Shown here: positions 24,240 to 35,500 of the stretch, one piece after another
Position numbering within the stretch: the stretch's first letter is position 1
Layout: every line of letters starts with the position of its first letter
NCBI RefSeq assembly: GCF_000003815.2
Contig: NC_049988.1
Location: 6,976,702-7,040,701, forward strand
DNA length: 64,000 nt
Direction of reading: 5' to 3'
Source: Branchiostoma floridae
Lineage: Eukaryota; Chordata; Leptocardii; Amphioxiformes; Branchiostomatidae
Notes under the pieces: model-generated
The model's input: the letters and a program-made list of their open reading frames with translations, nothing else
Database searches by the model: none
What the model was told of the DNA's origin: nothing
Program-made: the position numbers and the translations under genes

Positions 24240-27200
24240 ATGCACCGCACCACGCACCTCCCCATCACCGAGCTCAACCCCCACCTCATGTGCGTGATCT
24301 GCGGGGGCTACTTCATCGACGCCACCACCATCATTGAGTGTTTACACTCGTGTAAGTAAATAAACAAACCTGCAAACAAACAAGAAATCAAAAAAATTGA
24401 AATGGAATTTTTACTTGTTTGCATCGGATTTCGGAAATTTTATCCACACACCTGACGCGCACTGATCTTCGGGAAATGTGATGTCAGAGGTTGGTCAAAG
24501 TTGATCAGAAGTCGATACCTGCTACCGCCACATATTTCCGTCTCGTAAACGGTAGTCGCCATATCGCTGACTGGTTTTACATGTCCAAGATTTTCAATAT
24601 TTAAAAGAATAAATTCACGACTCTATCCTAAAAAAATATCGAAATAAGAGAAAGAAACTACATCACTTGGGGTTGAACTCTAGTCAAAAAGCCTAAACCC
24701 CAAACCGTCATCTACTACGTCACGAAATACCGCGGACTGGACAGAGCGTGCAAATACATTTAAAGTGTGGAGAGTGCCCATATAGATAATAGGCGACGAC
24801 CATTTACGAGACGGAAATTGGGGCTGCCGTCTCGGTTCAACGTGTGATAATGGACAGTCCATACATATTTTGTTTTTCTCTCTTCCAGTCTGTAAGACGT
24901 GCATCGTGAAGTACCTGGACACCAGTAAGTACTGTCCCGTCTGCGATGTCCAAGTTCACAAGACTCGACCCTTGCTCAATATACGGTTAGTACAACTAAT
25001 CTACTATCTGATATTGGTGTATATCATCATTAGACGTATAGAAAATTAAGTTGTGTCTGTATGTTCTTAAAACGGACGATAACGCCTTGTTCTTGTTTTT
25101 TCGAATTGAATTTCCGCATATGACGTACTGGTGTAACTTGAAATAAAAGTCCAGCATTGAATTAATTGTTAACTGTACCTTTCACTATTGTGTTTTGCAG
25201 AGCGGATAAGACCCTACAGTCCTTGGTGTACAAGCTCGTGCCCAACTTGTTTAAAGGTACGAAGCATTTCTTTTTGATGACATTTCTCAGTGTAGCAATT
25301 TTTTTTCTACGATGAAAAGGCGTTGTGATTTTAACGTGCAGTAGTATCAGTACAGTAAATTCATGTTTCTTAATGTCATAAACATGATTTTGATCCAAAC
25401 TTTCTTACAGATGAGATGAAAAGACGGCGTGATTTTTACGGCCAGTACCCAGACCAGGACCTGGCGGCGTCCAGTGAGGAGAGAGGGGAGGTGGAGGATC
25501 TACAGATCTACACACCTGACGAGCACATCAGCCTCTCACTGGAGTATTACAGAGAGTAAGGGGTCCTCTCATTGGTTATCAGTCTGTCACTGGAGTATTA
25601 TAAGGGGTCCTATCATTGGTTATCAGTCTCTCACTGGAGTATTGCACTAATTATAATTGACAGAGAGTAAGGGGCCCCCTCATTGGCTATAAGTCTCTTA
25701 ATGCAGTATTACAGAGTAAAGAACTCTCTCATTGGTTGTCGGCTTGTCACAGATTGTAAGGGACCTTCTCATTGGTTATTAGTCTCTCATCGGTTTTCAG
25801 TCCCTCATACGCATATTACAGATAGTAAGGGACTGGTTATCAGTCTCTCATGGGAGTATTACACTGATTATGATTTGCAGATCTGAAGGAGGGTCGACGG
25901 GTGAATCGGATCAGGACAAAGACGAAACAGAGACTCAGACGAGACCGGAGAAACAGGACACATCCCCCAAATCTGACGGCAAGCGGAAGAACGGAGAAAC
26001 TGATGTAAGGCGTCTTCTTTGTGCCTCAAACACTTGACGTAGACGTAGTACCTTAAGTCATTGCTACGTCTTTCCGTTTTATAAAACGAAAGCCTTGAAC
26101 CCTTTCCAGGTCTTCCTCAGAATAACTGAGGGCTCGATTGCTCAAAAACGCGAATTGTGATGTTATATGAGCATCGGGTCAAAGGAGATTGGAAGTAGGT
26201 ATCGCCCCCCGTCCCGGATTAATGACTGGACTACTACTTCTATCTCGGAGTAACGCACCTTACCACCCCGTCTCACACGTTCAAATGGTATAGCCCTGTA
26301 ATTAAAAGGGCGAACCACCGCTGCCACCAGTGTAACAAACATGTTTACATACACACTCCCTCAGGTTGCCTGCTACAACTGAACTATTCATACTTAAATG
26401 ACGTACGTAACAGATTTCAGGTGGAGAGCAAAACATGATTGCTACACAAATAAATCCGTTATAATTAACTTCCAGGACGTTGTTTACCCGGAGAAGCGGT
26501 TCCTGAACTGCCCGGCTGCCGTCACAGTTTCTCACCTCAGGAAGTTCGTCAGAAACAAGCTGGACGTGCCGCCGATCTTCAGGGTTCGTTCATGAAGCAC
26601 CTTCTGTTCCCAAAACGCAATTTGTTTTTGCCATAGCATAGATGTTTCCAATAAAGACAAAAATAAAATAAAAACTTCGGTCTATTGGCAATCCGACATT
26701 TGTTCCTGCGATGGTATTAACGTTTCAAGTGAAAAAACAACAACAACCTTCTATTCCCAATTCATCTCTGTGACAGTCTAAATTAACAAAAGAGGCCTGG
26801 ATATATGCAAGGTTTAGGTTTTTGGAACAGTTATATGTTCCTCTGTCGTAATAGTTTTCTTTTGCGCAATAAGACAGAACTTAACACCGTCAACATAGAT
26901 CGCAGCAACGGGTCGTAAGTGCCAGATAACCTGTGTCGTCCCCCGTCTCTGTTGATTAACAGTTTTTTGTTCTATGCTCAGGTTGAGATTATGTATGGAG
27001 ACGAACCACTGAAGGATGACTACACACTTATGGACATAGCGTATATCTACACGTGGAGAAGGGTAAGTTTAAGGAAAATTTGATGTCTCTACTCTCTATT
27101 TTAAAATATTTGTTTTCCCTTGTTGTAATGCACTTGTCTACTAGACTTTAACATAGATAGGTCTGAGATCACGTCGGTTAATAAGCCGAAGAAAAAAGTA

Positions 27201-28175
27201 TGGAAACTTGACTTTTCTTCTTGTAACTCGCTCACATAAAAGTAACCAATGGATTTACGATGTGGTATCATTGTTACGCATTGTAAGGTTTCCGGTGATG
27301 TATAATACAGTGCACAACGGAGATATTATCAACCGAATTCGAGTGTGTTCGGTTTAGAGAGGTGGCCATTTGACAGCAAAGGCTCATTCTTATTATGTGT
27401 ACGTTGGATTTTTACGTGAAATAAAAAAGACGTTTTTTAACGAAATTTTCCCTTTATTTTCAGAACGGCCCCCTCCCCCTGACCTACCGTGTTCTAGAGA
27501 ACCCCAGTAAAAGACTGAGGTCGGAGTCAGACGAGCCGGGAGGTAGCGTGAACGGGGAGGGCAGCAGTAGTAGTAGCACCACGACGGAGCTTGCGCCGGC
27601 AGAAACCGTCACAACAGCCTCTACGTCATCACAACCACAGACAGGTAACAATGCTTGGCTTAGATAGAATTATTAATATTTTACGGATATTTCTATTTAA
27701 TAATCAAGCAAATCTATACTTTTACCGTTATCCAAGACAATGGGCTTACGCAACAAATTTTCCACCTGCCCATTAATTTGTCTGTGACGCACTTAACTGA
27801 CGCAAACTGATATTTGGGATGTATGACGTCAGGTGTGGGTCAAAGGTGCTCGGAAGTCGGTGCCTGCCACCGTCCATAGTCAATGTAAATTGATGAGACC
27901 AGACGCAGGTTGGTTTGTTAAGAAAACACGACGAAAGTTGAAAGAGCATCAGCCTACTATACTACGCACTTGTGTAGATAGACCCTACGATCTTTCCAAA
28001 AAACATTTACGCATTTACGTAGAACGTATTTATATAGATAATATGTATAAATGTACAAATTAATATTTTTCCAGGACCAACGGAAGCACTGGACCTGCGC
28101 AGCACGTCTCCAGCCAGTGCGCAGGCGCAGGAGCGACCAAACGGAGGTGTACCGGTACCGGGGGATACCGGATGA
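24240..28175 (+). CDS. PCGF4: Polycomb group RING finger protein, PCGF2/PCGF4 (MEL18/BMI1) type, complete
   Basis: Nine coding exons: 24240-24351, 24889-24985, 25201-25256, 25411-25555, 25881-26004, 26476-26583, 26982-27062, 27464-27644, 28075-28175. All have GT donors and AG acceptors, and phases add to 335 codons (334 aa; human BMI1 is 326, PCGF2 344). The C3HC4 RING is intact: C18, C21, C34, H36, C39, C42, C53, C56. It is followed by the conserved [20 protein letters not shown] and MKRRRDFY. Exons 6-8 (about residues 179-252) form the RAWUL ubiquitin-like domain, with [15 protein letters not shown] and [17 protein letters not shown]. The C-terminus is Ser/Thr/Pro-rich, as in vertebrate homologues. 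The family is the PRC1 subunit that activates RING1 for H2A ubiquitylation in the nucleus. The sequence looks like the common ancestor of PCGF2 and PCGF4, so the symbol covers both. A good ATTAAA poly(A) signal lies at 28,475. Intron 4 is made of repeats of the exon boundary. Confidence 0.95.
24450..24532. repeat. Intronic repeat, copy 1 (PCGF intron 1)
   Basis: About 83 bases (ACTGATCTTCGGGAAATGTG..GGTTGGTCAAAG..GAAGTCGATACCTGCTACCG) resemble 27,794-27,876 in intron 8, in the same orientation, at roughly three-quarters identity by eye. Confidence 0.65.
25556..25880 (+). repeat. PCGF intron 4 built from tandem copies of the exon 4 boundary
   Basis: The end of exon 4 plus donor reads ATCAGCCTCTCACTGGAGTA..CAGAGA|GTAAGGGG. 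Similar text recurs through the intron: ATCAGTCTGTCACTGGAGTA near 25,578 and ATCAGTCTCTCACTGGAGTA near 25,622. Donor-like AGAGAGTAAGGGG recurs at about 25,663, with weaker forms near 25,712, 25,755 and 25,826. The acceptor side (GAGTATTACACTGATTATGATTTGCAG) also resembles an internal GAGTATTGCACTAATTATAATTGACAG. The intron thus grew by duplication of its own splice junctions. Confidence 0.8.
27794..27876. repeat. Intronic repeat, copy 2 (PCGF intron 8)
   Basis: Partner of 24,450-24,532: ACTGATATTTGGGATGTATG..GTGTGGGTCAAAG..GAAGTCGGTGCCTGCCACCG. Both contain a TGATGTCA/TGACGTCA-like core. Confidence 0.65.
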
Positions 28176-28194
28176 CTCTGTGTTGGCAGGGGGA

Positions 28195-28268
28195 GGGTCA
28201 GGGGCAGGTCAAAGAGCAGGTCAAAGGGCAGGTCAAAGGGCAGATCTAAGGATAGAAGCAGGTCAAAA
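28195..28268 (+). repeat. 12-bp microsatellite rich in AGGTCA half-sites, PCGF 3' UTR
   Basis: AGGTCAAAGAGC and AGGTCAAAGGGC repeat in 12-bp steps just after the stop codon, with degenerate flanking units (GGGTCA, AGATCT) and a last AGGTCA near 28,259. AGGTCA is the nuclear-receptor half-site, but a position in a 3' UTR and a simple-repeat origin make binding doubtful. Confidence 0.65.
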
Positions 28269-28474
28269 ACACGCCGGCTAAAAAGGAGAAATAAGCATAT
28301 AGACGACTCGGAAATAGCTGCAAGGTTGCAGAGTTTGATTTTAGCGTGATGCAAAACGCTTCTGGCTGAAATGTATATCATTGTTGATATAACACTATCT
28401 TTCGTTTGATAATTCTTCATTTTCATGCATTTTTTCCAGTAAGGCCGCTACAACATCCCCCGAAAGATAATGCA

Positions 28475-28480
28475 ATTAAA
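28475..28480 (+). terminator. Candidate poly(A) signal of PCGF gene (ATTAAA)
   Basis: ATTAAA 300 bases after the PCGF stop codon, the first good poly(A) hexamer downstream that I saw. Confidence 0.45.
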
Positions 28481-29612
28481 TAACATAAACCATTATCACC
28501 ATGTAAATAATGCAAAATGACGACTATAAGTACATCTCGGATAATAATGAAGTTCATGGTTCTAAGTACGTATGCGGGAGGTCAAAGGTGAGGGCACCTG
28601 ACACATAGAAAAAACATGCCAGATTGACCTTTGATCTTGTGCATGCGCACTCAGAAATGTGAAACTCCTTATACAGTAGTTCTTGACAGAAAAGAATAAT
28701 GACCATGTCATCAGTAGCAGCTCTGTATAAAATGCATTAACCCCTCTGAAATGCTACCACTTCTTGTACATGCTAATTAACGGTTTTTAGGTTTAATAAT
28801 TCAACTAGCCATCAACAAGCATTCGTTTTACTTAGGCTGCATCCTTACACAAAGTATTTTATCATGAATGACTTTATTCAAAATTAGATAATATTATTTA
28901 ATATTATTGTCTACTGGAGGATTGGGGATGTCATAGTGTTAAGAATACGTTTGTATTATGGTTTAGACTTTAGAGTCACAAAGCTAGGTATTGACACATA
29001 GTTGCGTTTCTTAAAAACTTCAGATCTATTGAAGAATCATCAAGGTTATCATGCATTTGAAGTACATGACGGTTGAGGTAAAGGAAGACATACAGCACTA
29101 TTTATGAGGCGGTGGGGGCAGTACTTTTTAAAACAAAGGAAGAGGTGTATTACTGGTTAAGCCTAATTAATGACTACAACTAGCTCATTTATTTTTCGAT
29201 AGACTCGAGCAACAACCATTAATTGTTTGATGACCAGATATAGCAAGGATATAGCAAAACTAAAGCCCTTTAGTATATTGATGATGCTCAAAAGTTTTTC
29301 CACCCTTCTGATTGGTGGTAAAAAACACACCTGACCCTGATTCTCCTCATGCCAGGATCAGTTTAGGCTCCGCTCTTGTGGTGTGGCCAAAAATATATTT
29401 AAGAGAGCTTGGCACAAACTGAGCTGTGCCACGGTACTAGTGCAAAAAATTAACCTTACAGAGCTCTGTAACAGTTTACTTTAGTGCCGAGAAAATGTGT
29501 AAACTTAGTACTACTACTGGGTTGGTGGAAAACATAGTCCAGTCTGACAGAAAAAAAAACAGTGCACCAGGTTTTCTACCAACCCAACAGCTACCATGTA
29601 CAATTAGGTTAG
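28481..29612. other. Intergenic, AT-rich
   Basis: Between the PCGF 3' end and the MITE at 29,613. Nothing coding recognised. It may include an extended PCGF 3' UTR. Confidence 0.4.
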
Positions 29613-29809
29613 TCTCCAAGCAGATCACTATGGGGCTAGCAATATCCAGCCAGCCAGAGGTGTCATTCCAAGGACACAGAGTAAGATACAGCTATCCTTA
29701 AGGTGTGTCATTCCAATGACACAGGATAAGATTTACCTAGTCACAAGGTGTGTCATTGCCAAAATTGGCCTGCTGGATATTGCTAGCCCCTTCGTGATCT
29801 ACTTGGAAA
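29613..29809. mobile_element. MITE of the TCTCCAAGCAGAT family
   Basis: TCTCCAAGCAGATCACTATG..GGGCTAGCAATATCCAGC is mirrored by CTGGATATTGCTAGCCCC..GTGATCTACTTGGA. The middle holds three copies of GGTGT(GT)CATTCCAA/GACAC-type sequence. The same CTCCAAGCAGAT end occurs at 32,079, 38,329, 46,044 (as CTCCAAGCAAAGG) and, inverted, at 46,185 and 61,717. Confidence 0.75.
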
Positions 29810-31395
29810 TCACATTTAGCTGTGTATTGTGATATTGGTGTCCTTTTACAAAGTTTTTGCTGTTTAGAGTATTGAGGGTGCCATGATGAAGTGTTGAAAG
29901 AAAAATTTAGGTTTGGAATGTAAGAGCAATAGTTTTGAAAACTCTTGTCACAGTTGTGACAAATGATTGCATGAAACTAGTTCACATGCTAAAGTGACGT
30001 CTTTGAGTTGTTGGGATCATTAAATTTAGTCTATAGCCATATTAGTTTTAGCTTGGTTTGTAAGCTGTGGTTTGTAAGTTTGTTTAAATGTATACAAACC
30101 ATTCGAGCAAAAAGTTTAATGATTATGTCTGCAATCGGGAAGTCATATTCTATCAGAAAAGTTACTGGTATAGAATCTGACACATCTCTTTTCTGTCTCA
30201 GAGATTACAACTGAAACTATGTGCTTCCCAAATCAAAACTTTGGTACCAATCCCTTGGTAAAATACATTGAAAAGTTTATACATATGAACCTTTTCCCAT
30301 TCCAATAATACTTTCTTTTCCCTTTGATTTCTAGCTGTAATGATGTCACTCTCTTCCTTCTTTTGGCAAATCTATGCACATTAAGTTGATAAGGATACTG
30401 TTTCTTGTCTCATTCTGAAAACAAACTCAATGTTACAACTTACAAATTGTATTCCTCAACAACAGCATTTGACAAATCTTACAAACCAAGCATTATACTA
30501 TTGTGGCTTTAACGTTTTGGAAGGGGTTACTTATTTAAGATATACAGTGATGCATATGTTTCTTTCATACGTTGCTTCTTCTTATTGTTTCACGCAAGCA
30601 AGCAAGCAACAAGTTGATTAGAGCTTATTTTTATATTAAATCTACCCAAGAAAGAAATCAGCTTGTGATGAAGAAAGGTATAGTTTTCTTAAGTACCTTA
30701 AAGCTGAGATAGAAGAAAAATTAAGGTAGCAATGTCACGGCAGATGTGCAAGGCAGACATTTAACAAGTCGTATTTTATCGTTTTAATGAACGAGAATGT
30801 TACGTATTTATTTCCCCCCTTTCACAGTAGTGTCTGGTTGATACATTTTGTTTTTTCTTTGGTTCACAGTATTGGCAGTTTACTTGTGTTTTATTACGTT
30901 ATCTCGCTCTTCAAAAAAGATTATGGTTTTAAACTTTCCTGTTTTCTTCTGGTTTAGACATTGCTTTTTTTTTCTTTATCACATGTTCTAACAATTCTTG
31001 TCATATCTAGAATGAAGTATAGATATATTTAAAACCTGTATTAGGGTGCAATATCTGGTAATGATATTATTTCCCATTATCAAGTTTTAGCTATTTAAAG
31101 TGAAAAATGGTGTACTTTATCTTCACACTAGACAGTGTGTGGATAAGAAATACACATGTGTGAAAGAAAATGTTGTTGAAAGCCATTCCATTTTTTTAAA
31201 AACATTAAAAACCATGGCCACTAAAAGTGTGCAAGGAATCAGTACACGTATGTGAAATATGCGTGATGAAATGATTGAAGTATACAAGAATGTTAACAAT
31301 TGGAACCATAAACATTAAGGACAGATATCCAATGTAGCACACATGGCTTTCCAAGAGAACAATGATGTTAAGATAGTCTACGTCTGTAATGCTAG
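29810..31395. other. Intergenic, AT-rich
   Basis: Lies between convergent PCGF and COMMD3. No exon recognised. Short open frames have no family signature. Confidence 0.4.
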
Positions 31396-31584
31396 TTCAC
31401 CTTTATCCGTGGGGTAACCTATATCTGTTTTAAGACTGGTATTCAGGGATATCAAGTCAACAGTAATTTCAAACTGCAATTATTTAAAAATATTGCAAAT
31501 TGACACCACTGTCTATCGACTTTAAGTCCCTAAATACCGTTTTTAAAAACAACGGATATAGGTTACCTCACAGATGAAGGTTAA
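31396..31584. mobile_element. MITE with TTCACCTTTATCC ends
   Basis: The left end TTCACCTTTATCCGTGGGGT..AACCTATATC is mirrored by GATATAGGTTACCTCACAGA..TGAAGGTTAA. CTAG flanks both sides (31,392-31,395; 31,585-31,588). Related copies lie at 61,260-61,434 and a solo end at 3,545. Confidence 0.75.
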
Positions 31585-31755
31585 CTAGTTATATCTGTCT
31601 CGAGATTTTCTTGGTCATCATTGAGGTATTTATAACTTGTATGTCCTAAACAGTCTTTGACTATGCCAGCTTCTTTGCTAATGCACAATTATGATATTAA
31701 ACTGTGGACCTAGAGAACAGTACACAACACATTGTACAGAGATTAAACAATTTGA

Positions 31756-31800
31756 TTTATTGTACAACTGTGTAAAAAGAGTTTTTCTTGTGTCTTTATT
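31756..31800 (-). terminator. Candidate COMMD3 poly(A) signals
   Basis: AATAAA on the minus strand at 31,756-31,761 and 31,795-31,800, roughly 800 bases past the COMMD3 stop codon. If used, the 3' UTR would include the MITE at 32,078-32,212. Confidence 0.4.
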
Positions 31801-32077
31801 GTTGCATACAGAATCTTAGTGTAGTTGTATTTTACTGAGAATGTGTAAAATAATGATAAAGTATATTCAAGAAGGTGTACTGTTGAATATCAATATTTGA
31901 TTCAGAGACCACTATATGTATCATTAGCAATTGGTTCCAGATCTTTACAAAGCTGACTTGTTGAAATCTATGTCTACCTGTAGAAATTATGTACATATAT
32001 ATGAATCACTTTTGATGACACCATGTTCAGATTTTTGTTTTCCCATGAAATCGTCTTCCAGGAAGGACGTAAAATGT

Positions 32078-32212
32078 AATCTCCAAGCAGATCCTACGAT
32101 GCCATAAGATAGTATCAAAGCTGGCCAAGGAATGTAGCCGGCTAAGGGAGTCAAACAGGCACCTGGAAGTTTGATACTATACATTACGCACCGTGGATCT
32201 GGTTGGAGATTA
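32078..32212. mobile_element. Short MITE of the TCTCCAAGCAGAT family
   Basis: AATCTCCAAGCAGATCC and GGATCTGGTTGGAGATT are inverted ends, with an inner inverted pair AGTATCAAA / TTTGATACT. It lies downstream of the COMMD3 stop codon. Confidence 0.65.
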
Positions 32213-32578
32213 GTAAAATGGGGGTCCCCTGCTCGAGGAGGTGCCTCGACCACGTTAATCAGCCTCATTACTTTGGGTACCTACTGGCTGCAAATACTCC
32301 TGATATCATTATTATTATTTAAGACAATGCATGTATCTTTTCAATATAACACATATACCTTATACTTCAAAATTTGGCATATTTGGGGTGATAGTATAAA
32401 TCCCCTCAGCTTATTTTTGACATTTTTCCTTATTTTCAAATCACAAAGAAAAACTATTGAAACATCCTTTAGATGCAAAATCATTGATTAAATGAGATAA
32501 AATGTTACTTTGATTTTGAACACTTCAAAGCAAGTCGGAATGCTATCAAGTCCCCTATAAGTCCTAATATGCAGTAAA

Positions 32579-35500
32579 TTAGGATTGGCTTGCTTTCTCC
32601 ATGCTCTTGCAGGCATCTTTTAGTTTTCCAACCATGTCCTGAAAAAAAACAAACAGTTTTATTAACAGGAATATATATACAATGTATAGAATACAACACG
32701 GTGTATTCCGTATCACCCAAGGTACCAGCCCGACCACGGGTGAGACCGTCTGAAGGCTGGAGGGTGATCTGACCCGCGGAAGGGCTGGGACTGAGGGTGA
32801 TGCAGAATACACCGTGTTGTATTTTATCTATGTCATACCCAGGTCGGAAAACATTGATTTTATTGCCAAACTACTCATAAAAAGGATACAGTTCAATACA
32901 CTTGTGCCAACAACATTATATTTTTTGAGAATATCAACTTGAGAAAAAATTCAAACAAAAGAACGCTGTTGCTTGCAGTGCAGTGTGTTTTATTTAATCA
33001 ATGGAAGCTTGTCTGAAATGGAAAATTATCACCCAGTCCATAAAACCTTTATCAAACATTATCATGGCCCAGGCCAGGCATGACAAATGTATTTCTTTAA
33101 TCTACAACCACAGAACTGACATACATGAAATTGAGTAAATACCTGAAGTTGCTCCACTGTGCAGGCAAACTGAACGTCCTTCAGCTGAGAACTTCCTGGC
33201 TCCTAGAAAAAAATAAAAACATAACACAATTCAAAACATGAAATCGAAGGCCACATACCTTCATGAAATATTTCTACTTTTTTTGCGAGTGTCTTGTTTA
33301 ATACATTATTGTGAACTACTTACTGATTCTGTCTCATAAATTTTTCCCATAGGCTCTCTTACGGTAGCAGACATGCATTTAGCTGGAAATGAGATAACCT
33401 ATTCTGGGACCTTTGACCTAACTTCCTGTCAGTGTCTCTAATGTGCCTACTGTCTAACATGTGGAAATCATCCACTGCTGAATTCAAACAACTGGACAAA
33501 CAAGCAAACAAACAGAAAAATCATTTTTACATGTTCCTCTTCCTTCATTTATCAATGAAAAGCAAAAAAAGCAGAAAGCCTACCTCTGTCTTCAGCGTAA
33601 CCAGGTATGTTGGTTCATTCACATGGTCAAGATGGTTGTTCTGTAAAAGATAAAAAGATACATTTGTGGATACAGTTGTGAGCTAAAATATTTTGGTGGT
33701 TATATGTTTACAATACCTGTATTGGCCTTGGCTGTAGACTGTTCAGTGTACTGGATTGTAGTAGCTGAAGTGGGTTGCTTTATCTTGGCCATTAGAAGAA
33801 AGAGTATGGGAGCTGAACCAAGGAAATTCTTAACAAAACCTTGCACACATTCCACTACCAGTGGACTAGCTCCCTGCTGTAGTGCCCTTGTATGGCCCAA
33901 GGACTATACATGTACAGGTAGAAGTTCAGTAGAACTAGAGATGGGGACTGCCCCTTTACACCAAAAGTTGCAGGAAGGATTCTAACTTAATGCTTGCGGT
34001 TACCTCTTACTTACATTTATCATTTCTAACACAGGAATGATTGAGGCATGTCTGCAAAATCTACAACATGGCTTTACCTTCATGTAGTAGTCCAGTCTCC
34101 AGTCTACATCCACTACGTGTGGAAAACCACTGCCTGTGCTGTAACAGTAGAAAAAAAAGTAGAATGCTAGTACAAGAACAACACTTTGGCATGGACTTTG
34201 GACGTTCCCATAAACCTTTGCTCCAACACCCCTATGTTCCAATACCCCTATGTTCCAACACGGTTCACCCTTATGTTCCAACACCCTTATGTTCCAACAC
34301 CCCTATGTTCCAACACCCCTATTTCCAATACCCCTATGTTCCAACACCCCTATGTTCCAACACCCCTTTGTTCCAACACCCCTATATTCCAATACCCCTA
34401 TGTTCCAACACGGTTCACCCTTATGTTCCAACACCCCTATGTTCCAACACCCTTATGTTCCAATACCCCTATGTTCCAACACCCCTATGTTTCAACACCC
34501 CTTTGTTCCAACACCCCTATGTTCCAATACCCCTATGTTCCAACACGGTTCACTCCTATGTTCCAACACCCCTATGTTCCAACACCCCTATGTTCCAATA
34601 CCCCTATGTTCCAACACCCCTATGTTCCAACACCCCTTTGTTCCAACACCCCTATGTTCCAATACCCCTATGTTCCAACACCCCTTTGTTCCAACACCCC
34701 TATGTTCCAACACCCCTATGTTCCAACACCCCTATGTTCCAACACCCCTATGTTCCAACACCCCTATGTTCCAACACCCCTATGTTCCAACACCCCTATA
34801 CTTTAAATACCCTTTGTTCCAACAACACTATATTCTGGCACCCTTATGTTCTGACACCCCTATGTACATTATAATTTGTTTTTTTTTCCAAACAGAAGCA
34901 GTGTCGGAACATAGGGGTTTAGGAAAATAGGGGTGTAACAGAAACAAACTTCTGGCTTGAGGATATTGGGTGATAACTACTAGTGGTAGACATACTTGTA
35001 GATAACACATGTGGACTTACCTACTTAACACAGATTGAAGTTCTATCTTGTTACTCTGAAAAATACAACATTTGCTCATTGTTTATGGCAAAAAACAATA
35101 AAAACAGAATGCAGAATGACATAATGGAAAGAGTAATTACAACTGTAATGATATGTCCTTTGGTCCTCCTATACTGGTAGTCGTCCAAGCTATAACAAGC
35201 TTTAAAACGTAAGTTCTCGTCTTCATTTTGGTTATGATGGCAAGTACATCAAAGATTATTCATTCACTTTTTATGCCTGCTATGATAATAGCCCTACTCA
35301 CCATGTAGACATTGTTGAAGGCCTCTATTCTATCTGGACTCATCTTGCTATCTTCAAGAAGAGAGCTGTAAGGAGAAGGAATGAAAGATCAAAGGTTACA
35401 ATACATATGACTTATGCTCCAAACTACAATATAGAACAATCCTTCAATAGTCTTGCCCATCGTAGTCAAAACATCAAGTTTATGGCACAATGATTGCATC

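Noticed and set aside
34041-34930. Three overlapping open frames of 206-277 codons (VPTPLCSN / MFQHPY repeats)
   Set aside because: They are the three frames of a 16-bp minisatellite that lacks plus-strand stops, inside a COMMD3 intron.
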